8,107 nucleotides of DNA from an uncultured Actinomyces sp. (lineage in GTDB: Bacteria > Actinomycetota > Actinomycetes > Actinomycetales > Actinomycetaceae): assembly GCA_915069725.1 (NCBI GenBank), contig CAJZFF010000064.1, forward strand, positions 1-8,107, written 5' to 3'. Both the position numbers and the translations under genes were made by a program. The notes beneath the pieces were generated by a model. That model ran no database searches and was not told the origin of the DNA. It worked only from the letters and a program-made list of their open reading frames with translations. Positions 1 to 5,936 of the stretch are shown in pieces (positions within the stretch are counted from its first letter, which is position 1; every line of letters begins with the position of its first letter).

Positions 1-1089
1 CAGCCCCAGCGGCAGGGTGCCGCGTGCACCGAGGCGGGGAACGATGAGGCGCCCGGCCGTGATGGCCGTGGCCACCAGGGCCGCGATCATGGGGAGGAAC
101 GCCACTCCGCTCTTGAAGGGCGAGTAGTCGAAGTGGTTCTGGACGTAGTAGGTCAGATAGATGGTGGCTCCCATCTGGGCGGCACCGGCTGTGAACTGGG
201 TGGCGTAGGAGGCGGCCCGTACCGGCAGTGCCAGCATCGACAACGGCAGTACTGGGCGGTTTGCGTAGCGCTCGCGCACCACGAACAGCACAGCGGCGAT
301 CCCACCGAGCGCCAGCCAGGTGACGGTCGTCGTTGAGGTCCAGGAGGTCTGCTGGGCCCGGTCGAGCCCGTAGACGGCGCTGAAGCAGGCCCCGCAGCCC
401 AGGACCAGGCCGCTCAGGTCGTCAGTGATGCGTGAGCCGCGGTCGCGCTGGTCGGCCGGCGGGAGGCTGCGCTGCCCGATGAGCAGGGAGGCGGCGGCCA
501 GGAGAATGTTGATGTAGAGGGCCCAGCGCCAGCTGAACCAGTCGGTCAGTGCCCCGCCGACAAGCAGCCCGACGGCCGCTCCCAGGCCGCCAGTGGCGCC
601 GAAGATCGCGAAGACCCGCTCGCGCTCAGTGCGCTCGGTGAAGGTGACATTGAGCAGTGACTGCGAGGTGGGGGCCAGTAGGGCGCCGAAACAGCCCTGG
701 GCCACGCGGGCCGCCAGCAGGACTGGGAAGGAGGTCGCCATCCCGGCTGCGAGGCTGGCGATCCCGAATCCGATCAGACCGACCTGGTAGGAGCGGTGGA
801 TGCCGACCACGGCGCAGAGCCTTCCCCCGAAGAGCACGAGGCCGCCGAAGGCCAGGCTGTAGCCGGTGACCGTCCACGGGCTCTGGGACACGGTCATTCC
901 CAGGTCTTCCTGCATGTGCGGCAGAGCGATGGCGATGATCGTCAGGTCCAGGACGATCATCAGCTGGGTGAGGACGGCGCTGACCATGACCGCACGTCGA
1001 TTGGGCCGCTGCGCGGCCGCGGGAGTCTCCTCCTGTGTCTCCCGTGCTGGCTCGGTCTGCTTGAGAGTGGATGTCGCTGTGAGTGTCAT
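1..1089 (-). CDS. MFS drug efflux transporter, DHA2 (EmrB/QacA-like) family, partial (C-terminus outside window)
   Basis: The reverse strand is open without a stop from the ATG at 1089 to the window edge, giving 363 residues; the C-terminus lies beyond position 1. DHA2 proteins are 14-helix inner-membrane antiporters that export drugs in exchange for protons. Seen here: a hydrophilic N-terminus (about 35 residues), helix 1 ending in LDLTIIAIALP (47-57), a motif-A-like stretch GGRLCAVVGIHR (88-99), motif B RVAQG (128-132), a glycine-rich motif-C-like helix (164-179), and WRWALYINI after helix 6, all typical of EmrB/QacA relatives. Motif A lacks its usual Asp (Ala93) and motif C has Gly-Leu instead of Gly-Pro (174-175). 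The start is chosen for GGAG at 1096-1099, six bases upstream; an in-frame ATG at 1101 has a poorer site. The divergent TetR gene and the operators between them suggest drug-inducible control. The family call is firm; the substrate is unknown. Confidence 0.93.
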   Translation of the reverse strand, partial: MTLTATSTLKQTEPARETQEETPAAAQRPNRRAVMVSAVLTQLMIVLDLTIIAIALPHMQEDLGMTVSQSPWTVTGYSLAFGGLVLFGGRLCAVVGIHRSYQVGLIGFGIASLAAGMATSFPVLLAARVAQGCFGALLAPTSQSLLNVTFTERTERERVFAIFGATGGLGAAVGLLVGGALTDWFSWRWALYINILLAAASLLIGQRSLPPADQRDRGSRITDDLSGLVLGCGACFSAVYGLDRAQQTSWTSTTTVTWLALGGIAAVLFVVRERYANRPVLPLSMLALPVRAASYATQFTAGAAQMGATIYLTYYVQNHFDYSPFKSGVAFLPMIAALVATAITAGRLIVPRLGARGTLPLGL

Positions 1090-1104
1090 CGCGAACTCCA
1101 TATC

Positions 1105-1118
1105 AAAACTATCGTTTT
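1105..1118. promoter_or_regulatory. Operator-like imperfect palindrome, site 1
   Basis: AAAACTATCGTTTT has arms AAAAC/GTTTT around a 4-base centre. It lies about 8-21 bases downstream of the predicted transporter transcription start, where a bound repressor would block polymerase. It begins at nearly the same point as a 20-base element (1107-1126) that recurs in the same orientation at 1163-1182 with 16 of 20 identities. TetR proteins usually bind short palindromes of this kind next to their own gene. Binding is inferred. Confidence 0.6.
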
Positions 1119-1132
1119 CGTTTGCGTTCGGG

Positions 1133-1161
1133 AGTCTAGGCTTCCTGCGATGCCTAGTCAA
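1133..1161 (-). promoter_or_regulatory. Promoter of the MFS transporter gene (TTGACT-17-TAGACT)
   Basis: Read on the reverse strand, TTGACT (1161-1156) and TAGACT (1138-1133) are separated by exactly 17 bases, close to the housekeeping sigma consensus and the best promoter match I see in the window. The predicted transcript start is near 1126, about 37 bases before the ATG. The two operator-like repeats lie on either side, which fits repression by the neighbouring TetR protein. Transcription from here is inferred. Confidence 0.65.
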
Positions 1162-1162
1162 C

Positions 1163-1182
1163 AACGATCGTTTCGATTTGCG
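1163..1182. promoter_or_regulatory. Operator-like palindrome, site 2
   Basis: AACGATCGTT (1163-1172) is a perfect 10-bp palindrome directly upstream of the -35 box of the transporter promoter and 28 bp or more upstream of tetR. With its flank it matches site 1 at 16 of 20 positions, the two copies being 56 bp apart. Sites on both sides of the divergent promoter region are the usual layout for a TetR repressor that controls both its own gene and the efflux gene. Confidence 0.6.
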
Positions 1183-1209
1183 ATGTCTGGGGTCACCTAT
1201 GCTGGGGGT

Positions 1210-1878
1210 ATGCCACGAGTGACCGCCGCCTACCGGGAGCGTCAGACCGACCGGATCCTGCAGGCCGCCGAGGGGTGCTTCGCGCGTAACGGCTTCCAGG
1301 CCACCTCCATGGACGAGGTCATCGCCGCGGCCGGAATGTCGTCGTCGACCGTCTACCGCTACTTCCCCGAGGGCAAGCGCTCCCTCATTCGGGCCGTCTT
1401 GACCAGGCGCATGGGGCCGCTCGTCGAGCGGATCAAGCGGATCGCCGAGTCCGAGGAGCCGCTCGACTTCGAACGGGACTTCATAGAGGCGCTGACCCTG
1501 CTCAACTATCAGCGGCACGGCGCGGCAGCCGGCTCAGAGGCGGACCGGCAGGATGATGCCCATGAGGCTCCTGGCGACGTCGGTCTGAGCTCCTGGGCGC
1601 CTCTGGCCTACCATGCCTGGGGGGAGCTGACCCGTGATCCCGAGATGAGCGTCCTGGTCCAGGAGAGCTACCGGGACATCCACGGCGGTCTTATCCGCCT
1701 GTGCCGCAACGGGCAGAGGGTGGGAACGATCTCCTGCCGTCTGAGTCCCGATCAGCTGGCCTCCCTCATCCAGAGCGTCTCCTTCGGCCTCATCGTCGAG
1801 CAGCTCATCACCGGCCGTGCTGATGTGGAGAGTGCCGCCGCCACTCTCAGGCAGCTGCTCGCTCCAGAGGGGGCCTGA
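1210..1878 (+). CDS. TetR/AcrR family transcriptional regulator
   Basis: This is a 222-residue protein of normal TetR length. The N-terminal DNA-binding domain is clear: helix 1 about 12-29 (QTDRILQAAEGCFARNGF), helix 2 about 32-42 (TSMDEVIAAAG), recognition helix SSSTVYRYF (44-52). The loop after YRYF reads PEGK, one residue longer than the common P-S-K form. The rest is a helical ligand-binding and dimerisation domain without a recognisable ligand signature. It is divergent from the MFS efflux gene and shares a spacer with two operator-like sites, so it most likely represses that transporter until an inducer binds. The start is uncertain. ATG 1210 has GGGGG only one base away; GTG 1219 would be ten bases from it; ATG 1183 lies inside operator site 2. 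The open frame continues upstream to 796 but there overlaps the transporter gene antisense and is not coding. Confidence 0.9.
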   Translation: MPRVTAAYRERQTDRILQAAEGCFARNGFQATSMDEVIAAAGMSSSTVYRYFPEGKRSLIRAVLTRRMGPLVERIKRIAESEEPLDFERDFIEALTLLNYQRHGAAAGSEADRQDDAHEAPGDVGLSSWAPLAYHAWGELTRDPEMSVLVQESYRDIHGGLIRLCRNGQRVGTISCRLSPDQLASLIQSVSFGLIVEQLITGRADVESAAATLRQLLAPEGA

Positions 1879-1892
1879 TCCAGACAGTTCCC

Positions 1893-1951
1893 GACGGCGT
1901 TCACCGGTTCCTGGAAACAGGGCCGTCCGACGTCAGTGGGGCTGCCGCCCC
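1893..1951. terminator. Possible bidirectional terminator between convergent tetR and ktrB-like genes
   Basis: The 75-bp convergent gap contains GACGGC/GCCGTC (1893-1898 with 1922-1927) enclosing a small hairpin CCTG-GAAA-CAGG (1910-1921), followed by GGGGC-TGCC-GCCCC (1938-1951). There is no T-run, as is common in high-GC Actinobacteria. The position between two 3' ends supports terminator function; the sequence alone does not prove it. Confidence 0.4.
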
Positions 1952-1953
1952 GG

Positions 1954-3576
1954 TCAGCCGATCATCGGGCTGGCCTCGGGCATCCGGATGACGCGGCGCC
2001 GCTCGCGCAGCGCCAGGGCACTGGCCGCCGTCATGGTGCCCACGCGGCCGACGAACATGAGCGCCACGATGACGTACTTGGCCCCGTCCGGCAGGGAGGG
2101 AGTGATGCCCGTGGACAGGCCCACGGTCGCGAAGGCGCTGATGACCTCGAAGAGGATCCGGTCCAGGGACAGGTTGGTCATCTGCAGCAGCAGGAGTGTG
2201 GCCAGCCCGATGATGCTGGAGCCGATGAAGGCCACCGCCACGCTCAGGCGCACGGTTGAGGGGGTGATGCGCCGCCCGAAGGCCTCGATGTCCTGGTCGC
2301 CGCGGGCCTCGGCGAGGATCGCCAGCAGCAGGACCGCGAAGGTCGTCACCTTGATGCCGCCGGCCGTTGAGGCCGAGCCGCCCCCGACGAACATGAGGGC
2401 GTCCTGAAGGAACCAGGTCGCCTCGTGCATGTGCTCGGGTGGGATCGTGGACAGCCCCGAGGAGCGGGCGTTGACGCCGTTGACGAGTGCGGTCATGATC
2501 TTCCCGCTCGTGGGCAGGGAGCCGTAGGTGAGTGGGTTGTTCCACTCGAAGGTGGCGATGGCGATGGTCGAGGCGACCGTGAGGGCCAGGTAGGTCGTCA
2601 GGGTCAGCTTGGTGTGCAGGCTCCACGTGCGGGGGCGGCGACGTCGGCCCATGATGTCCAGGATGACGGGGAAGCCGACGGCGCCCATGAAGGTCCCCAG
2701 GATGATCGGCAGGCCGATCCACCAGTCGGTGGAGTAGGCCTCCAGGCCCTCGGGCATGATGACGAAGCCGGCGTTGTTGAAGATCGACAGCGCCATGAAG
2801 ACCGCGTACCACAGGGCGTGGCCCACATCGAGGCCGTGACTGAGGAAGGGCGGCAGCAGCATGAGCGTCAGGAGGAGCTCGCAGCCGGCGGCCGTGTAGA
2901 TGACGGCGCGCAGCAGCCGCCCCACCTCACCCAGGCGCGACTGGTTCTCCGAGGCCGCCAGCATCCGCTGAGTCAGTCCCACGTGCCGGGACACCGCCAG
3001 GGACAGCAGGGAGGCCAGGGTCATGACTCCCAGACCGCCCACGGCCGCGGCCAGGATGATGACGACGTGTCCGAAGGTGGACCAGTAGATCGCCGTGTCC
3101 ACCGTGCTCAGGCCGGTGACGCACACGGCCGAGGTGGCGGTGAACAGGGCGTCGAGGAAGTCGGCGTGCTCCCCGCTGGTCGTGGCGATGGGGAGGCTGA
3201 GGAGGCCGGTCACCACCACGATGATGGCCGCGAAGACGATGACGGCCAGCCGGGCCGGGTAGAAGCGGGCTGCCCTCGCGATCTGGCCGAGGGGCTCGAT
3301 ATGCCTGAGCAGACGGCGAATCCCAGTGGGCTCCGTGCCTGGTAGTGGAGGGTGGGGCAGCGGCTCATCGAGGGGGCCGGCTCCCTCTGCGGAGCCCGGG
3401 TGCTTCTTGTGGCGCTTCCACGCATGGCCGACGACGCCCACGAGTGGGGCGTGCCAGTGGGCCTGACGTCGCCGGCCGGCCTGGGAGGCGCCGCGCTTCC
3501 CGGTCGGGGTCTCGCCGCGGGATCTGCGGCCGGGCTCCGGCTCCTGGGCGGTGTCTGTCTGGGGCACGGTCGCCAT
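1954..3576 (-). CDS. KtrB/TrkH-type potassium uptake transporter, membrane subunit
   Basis: This 540-residue membrane protein belongs to the Trk/Ktr/HKT family, which imports potassium through a pore of four M1-P-M2 repeats. All four filter loops are visible, each with its glycine: TSAVCVTGLSTVD (G155), SIFNNAGFVIMP (G270), VNARSSGLSTI (G374) and AFATVGLSTGIT (G486). The glycine/serine-rich gating loop GGGSASTAGGIK (398-409) and the conserved Arg of the last M2 helix (R511 in FVGRVG) are also present. The roughly 440-residue core from about residue 100 matches KtrB size. It is preceded by about 100 basic, proline-rich residues that are probably cytoplasmic. KtrB/TrkH works with a cytoplasmic nucleotide-binding ring (KtrA/TrkA); no such gene lies in the window, so the partner is encoded elsewhere. 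ATG 3576 has GGGA five bases upstream. It is divergent from the HTH gene and convergent with tetR. Confidence 0.93.
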   Translation of the reverse strand: MATVPQTDTAQEPEPGRRSRGETPTGKRGASQAGRRRQAHWHAPLVGVVGHAWKRHKKHPGSAEGAGPLDEPLPHPPLPGTEPTGIRRLLRHIEPLGQIARAARFYPARLAVIVFAAIIVVVTGLLSLPIATTSGEHADFLDALFTATSAVCVTGLSTVDTAIYWSTFGHVVIILAAAVGGLGVMTLASLLSLAVSRHVGLTQRMLAASENQSRLGEVGRLLRAVIYTAAGCELLLTLMLLPPFLSHGLDVGHALWYAVFMALSIFNNAGFVIMPEGLEAYSTDWWIGLPIILGTFMGAVGFPVILDIMGRRRRPRTWSLHTKLTLTTYLALTVASTIAIATFEWNNPLTYGSLPTSGKIMTALVNGVNARSSGLSTIPPEHMHEATWFLQDALMFVGGGSASTAGGIKVTTFAVLLLAILAEARGDQDIEAFGRRITPSTVRLSVAVAFIGSSIIGLATLLLLQMTNLSLDRILFEVISAFATVGLSTGITPSLPDGAKYVIVALMFVGRVGTMTAASALALRERRRVIRMPEASPMIG

Positions 3577-3794
3577 TGTGGTCCCGCTGGTGGGGCTTCG
3601 TCACGTTTCCCGGCGTCGTGGGTCGGGTGTGTTCGGGTGGGGCCGGTGAGCGGGCTCCGGTACTCGCTGTTCTGACGGCCGGATCAGGGGTGGGTCAGCG
3701 AGGTTGCGGCAGCGACGATTGGTGACCGAGTGTGAAATGCGACGCCTGTGGCGAATGGTGCCCGAGAATCCCTGTGCGAAGGCTGGTGCGGAGA

Positions 3795-3800
3795 TATATT
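3795..3800 (+). promoter_or_regulatory. Weak candidate -10 box (TATATT) for the HTH gene
   Basis: In the 276-bp divergent spacer between the potassium transporter and the HTH gene, TATATT is the only AT-rich hexamer fitting the actinobacterial TANNNT form. I find no acceptable -35 at 16-18 bases. A small GCCCC-GAC-GGGGC hairpin (3813-3825) would lie in the leader. The rest of the spacer shows no gene or clear repeat. Confidence 0.22.
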
Positions 3801-3852
3801 GGCTGTGTTCCTGCCCCGACGGGGCCACCCGCGACGAACGGACCTCAAGCTC

Positions 3853-4095
3853 ATGGCACCGGGCCTTCCCACATCCCCCAGCGCCTCCGGCGCCCCCTCG
3901 TTCCTCACCGTGGCCGAGGTGGCGGCGATGCTGCGCGTGTCCAAGATGACCGTCTACCGGATGGTGCACTCCGGCGACCTGCCCGCGATGCAGGTCGGAC
4001 GCTCCTTCCGCGTCCCCGAGCGCGCCGTTCACGACTACCTGTCCGCAGGTCTGGGTGACTGGGGCCACGACGCGTCAGAGGCATCAGGGTCCTAG
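3853..4095 (+). CDS. Small excisionase-fold (HTH_17/BldC-like) DNA-binding protein, Rv0500A-like
   Basis: This is an 80-residue protein with a winged helix-turn-helix of the excisionase/MerR type. After a 16-residue Ser/Pro/Gly-rich tail come FLTVAEVAAMLRVSKMTVYR (17-36) and then a wing-like segment DLPAMQVGRSFRVPERAV (42-59). The family name comes from phage excisionases, but a single chromosomal copy directly before bS22 is a conserved actinobacterial arrangement, as in M. tuberculosis Rv0500A-Rv0500B, so a transcription factor is more likely than a recombination factor. Its targets are not evident. ATG 3853 gives the family's usual length; the frame is open upstream to GTG 3748 but that stretch is not domain-like and its codon choices look non-coding. 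The ribosome site is weak (GGA about 11 bases upstream). bS22 starts 146 bp downstream. Confidence 0.85.
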   Translation: MAPGLPTSPSASGAPSFLTVAEVAAMLRVSKMTVYRMVHSGDLPAMQVGRSFRVPERAVHDYLSAGLGDWGHDASEASGS

Positions 4096-4110
4096 GAGCC
4101 GCTACACTCA

Positions 4111-4161
4111 GGCGGTCACCTGCGTGGTCGGCCGCTGAGCCTCACGCGCCGACCAACCGCC
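4111..4161 (+). other. Long bulged stem-loop between the HTH gene and bS22
   Basis: The 3' arm GCCGACCAACCGCC (4148-4161) pairs in two blocks with the 5' side: TGGTCGGC (4125-4132) and GGCGGT (4111-4116), with an 8-base bulge between the blocks and a 15-base apical loop. That is 14 base pairs, all Watson-Crick. It starts 15 bases after the HTH stop codon. It could terminate the HTH transcript or form part of the bS22 leader. No T-run follows. Confidence 0.5.
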
Positions 4162-4173
4162 CCATGGCATAAC

Positions 4174-4234
4174 CCTCGCCGGCCTGCCTCGGCCCGCAGG
4201 GAGGGTCTGCGGGCACTACAAGCGAACTGCGAGG
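4174..4234 (+). promoter_or_regulatory. Candidate folded leader of bS22 (hairpin plus Shine-Dalgarno-pairing element)
   Basis: GCCCGCAG (4192-4199) and CTGCGGGC (4207-4214) form a perfect 8-bp hairpin with a 7-base loop GGAGGGU that itself resembles a Shine-Dalgarno sequence. CCTCGC (4174-4179) can pair with GCGAGG (4229-4234), which covers the 5' part of the real bS22 ribosome site GAGGAG (4231-4236); this would enclose the hairpin and hide the site. Ribosomal protein genes are often controlled by such leaders. Regulation here is inference, and GC-rich DNA yields chance stems easily. TACACT (4103-4108) could be a -10 but has no -35. Confidence 0.35.
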
Positions 4235-4241
4235 AGATCTC

Positions 4242-4340
4242 ATGGGATCCGTCATCAAGAAGCGCCGCAAGCGCATGGCCAAGAAGAAGCACCGCAAGCT
4301 GCTTCGCAAGACGCGTCACCAGCGTCGCAACAAGAAGTGA
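4242..4340 (+). CDS. Small ribosomal subunit protein bS22 (AURKAIP1/COX24 domain)
   Basis: A 32-codon gene encodes an extremely basic peptide that begins [19 protein letters not shown] and ends in RNKK; about 60 percent of residues are Lys or Arg. This matches the AURKAIP1/COX24 family; the mycobacterial homologue is Rv0500B. It is an extra actinobacterial protein of the 30S subunit, first recognised in mycobacterial ribosome structures, where it lies buried in ribosomal RNA. GAGGAG at 4231-4236 stands five bases before the ATG, an ideal ribosome site, and the frame ends at TGA 4338-4340. It follows the HTH gene as in mycobacteria; downstream here is murB, whereas M. tuberculosis has galE2. 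Its small size makes it easy for gene finders to miss. Identity is highly certain from the near-invariant sequence. Confidence 0.95.
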   Translation: MGSVIKKRRKRMAKKKHRKLLRKTRHQRRNKK

Positions 4341-4345
4341 GACGA

Positions 4346-4358
4346 GCGGCCCGGCCGC
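4346..4358 (+). terminator. Small GC hairpin after bS22, possible terminator
   Basis: GCGGC-CCG-GCCGC begins five bases after the bS22 stop codon. It could end the bS22 transcript or merely sit in a bS22-murB transcript. The stem is short and no T-run follows, so support is weak. Confidence 0.3.
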
Positions 4359-4443
4359 GTCTCGGGGCTCCGTGCACACTACTGGTGTGAGCGGGGCCCT
4401 GCTTGTCTCACGAGGAACCGATCAGGAAGAGCGGAGACCTCCG

Positions 4444-5754
4444 TTGACCACCACCCCAGATGACCGCGCCCCCATCGATCCGTCAGCTGCACCGCGGGCT
4501 GCGACGTCGACCGAGCTGTCGATCGATCCGCGCCTGGCGGAGGGTGACTGCACCGTCCCGCTGAGTGCTGACGTCGACCCGTCCGCCTGGCCCGAACCCG
4601 TCCAGGCCCTGGCGCACACGCCGGGCTCCGGCGCCCGGCCGACCAGCCTGGCCGAGCTGACCACGCTCCGCGTGGGCGGCCCGGTGGGCAGCTACGTCGA
4701 GGCCACCACGCAGAGCGAGCTGACCGAGGCGATCCGCGAGGCCGACGCCGCAGGCACGCCCGTCCTCGTTATCGGCGGCGGCTCCAACATCTTGGCCTCC
4801 GACGCCGGCTTCGACGGTCTCGTCATCCGGGACGCCCGCGCCGAGGTCTCACTCGTCTCGGACTCGGTGTGCGGCGGCGTCGAGGTCACCGCCACCGCCG
4901 GCACCACCTGGGACGACCTGGTGCGCGAGGCCATCGCCAGCCAGTGGGCCGGGTTCGCACCCCTGTCCGGGATCCCCGGCACGGTGGGCGCCGCCCCCGT
5001 GCAGAACATCGGGGCCTACGGCGCCGAGGTCGCCGAGCTCATCGCCAGCGTGCGCGCCTGGGACCGTCTGCGCAACCGGGTGGTTTGGCTGGCCCTGGGC
5101 GAGCTGGGGCTGGCCTACCGGGACTCGCGTCTCAAGCAGTCCCTCACTGACACCGAGGTGGGTGGCGGGCGCCTGTGGGGGCCGACCGGGCGCTGGGTGG
5201 TCCTCGACGCCACCTTCGCCGTGCGGCAGGGCTCCCTGTCCTCCCGGATCGCCTACTCCCAGCTGGCCGGGGCACTCGGAGTCGAGCTGGGTGAGCGCGT
5301 GCCCGAGCGCGAGCTGCGTGAGGCGGTTCTCGAGCTGCGCCGTTCCAAGGGGATGGTGCTGGACGGTGCCGACCACGACACCTGGTCGGCCGGCTCCTTC
5401 TTCACCAACCCGATCCTGACCATGGAGCAGGCTGAGCAGCTGCCCGAGGGCGCGCCGCGCTTCCCGGTCACCGACCACTCGCAGGTGGTGCTCGGTACCA
5501 AGGCCGCCCCCGTCATCGAGGGGCTGGTCAAGACCAGTGCCGCTTGGCTCATCGACCACGCCGGCTTCAGCAAGGGCTTCGCCGTGGAGGCCGGCGCACC
5601 GGCCGGGCTTTCCACCAAGCACGTGCTGGCCTTGACCAACCGGGGCGGTGCGACTGGGGCCGACCTGGCGCGCCTGCGCGACGCGGTGGTGGCCGGAGTG
5701 CGTGAGCGTTACGGCGTCACCCTCGTGCCCGAGCCCGTCCAGGTCGGCTTTTAG
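4444..5754 (+). CDS. murB: UDP-N-acetylmuramate dehydrogenase (UDP-N-acetylenolpyruvoylglucosamine reductase)
   Basis: MurB is the cytoplasmic FAD enzyme that uses NADPH to reduce enolpyruvyl-UDP-GlcNAc to UDP-MurNAc, the second committed step of peptidoglycan synthesis. With the TTG start the product has 436 residues. FAD-domain motifs: TLRVGG near 71-76, GGGSN (111-115), and PGTVGAAPVQNIGAYGAE (178-195). Catalytic residues corresponding to E. coli Arg159, Ser229 and Glu325 are R226 in YRDSR, S318 in AGSFFTNP, and E430 in the C-terminal VPEPVQVGF. The YRDSR segment places it in the type I class. About 65 residues precede the conserved core and look disordered (Pro/Ala/Asp/Ser-rich). TTG 4444 is preferred for GGAG at 4433-4436, seven bases upstream; GTG 4372 is in frame, would add 24 residues and has only a GGGG. 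The gene follows bS22 after 103 bp and may be co-transcribed with it. Confidence 0.96.
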   Translation: MTTTPDDRAPIDPSAAPRAATSTELSIDPRLAEGDCTVPLSADVDPSAWPEPVQALAHTPGSGARPTSLAELTTLRVGGPVGSYVEATTQSELTEAIREADAAGTPVLVIGGGSNILASDAGFDGLVIRDARAEVSLVSDSVCGGVEVTATAGTTWDDLVREAIASQWAGFAPLSGIPGTVGAAPVQNIGAYGAEVAELIASVRAWDRLRNRVVWLALGELGLAYRDSRLKQSLTDTEVGGGRLWGPTGRWVVLDATFAVRQGSLSSRIAYSQLAGALGVELGERVPERELREAVLELRRSKGMVLDGADHDTWSAGSFFTNPILTMEQAEQLPEGAPRFPVTDHSQVVLGTKAAPVIEGLVKTSAAWLIDHAGFSKGFAVEAGAPAGLSTKHVLALTNRGGATGADLARLRDAVVAGVRERYGVTLVPEPVQVGF

Positions 5755-5759
5755 ACTGT

Positions 5760-5780
5760 CTGTCCAAACTGCTGTCCAAA
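5760..5780 (+). repeat. Short tandem direct repeat after murB
   Basis: CTGTCCAAA occurs twice (5760-5768 and 5772-5780) with a 12-base period, starting five bases after the murB stop codon. The function is unknown; chance duplication is possible. Confidence 0.4.
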
Positions 5781-5865
5781 GCCGTGGCGGCCCCGTGGCT
5801 CGCTGCGCGAACATGTGGTCCGTCGTGGGCGCCTCTGGCTCTGGGGAGTGGGCGTTGCTGGTACT

Positions 5866-5882
5866 GCCCCTGAGCCTGGGGC
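5866..5882. terminator. Possible bidirectional terminator between convergent murB and the deaminase gene
   Basis: GCCCC-TGAGCCT-GGGGC (5-bp stem, 7-base loop) lies in the 182-bp gap between two 3' ends, which is where a shared terminator is expected. No T-run follows on either strand. Otherwise the gap (5755-5936) shows no coding signal. Confidence 0.4.
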
Positions 5883-5936
5883 GTGGTCCTGCGTCCCAGA
5901 GTCCTTATCCGGGCGTGCTCGCAGCCGGTTCTAGCC

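Noticed and set aside
1136..1157. CTAGGC/GCCTAG inverted repeat as a third operator
   Set aside because: It lies within the -10 to -35 span of the transporter promoter, does not resemble the two AAC-N4-GTT sites, and is only 6 bp; I prefer to see it as promoter sequence.
796..1209. Upstream continuation of the TetR reading frame (extra 138 codons)
   Set aside because: It overlaps the transporter gene antisense, includes the operators, and shows no domain; the TetR fold begins after 1210.
2425..3345. 306-codon forward open frame antisense to the potassium transporter
   Set aside because: Hydrophilic Gly/Gln/Asp/His-rich shadow of a gene with all four pore motifs.
3853..4095. Excisionase-like protein as a sign of a prophage or integrative element
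   Set aside because: No integrase, att repeat or tRNA gene is present, and the protein sits in the conserved chromosomal pair with bS22.
4168..4173. CATAAC with an upstream TG as an extended -10 for bS22
   Set aside because: Only four of six positions match and no -35 is found at a suitable distance.
4849..5814. 321-codon reverse open frame antisense to murB
   Set aside because: The forward strand encodes a full MurB with catalytic residues; the antisense product is Gly/His/Asp-rich without recognisable domains.
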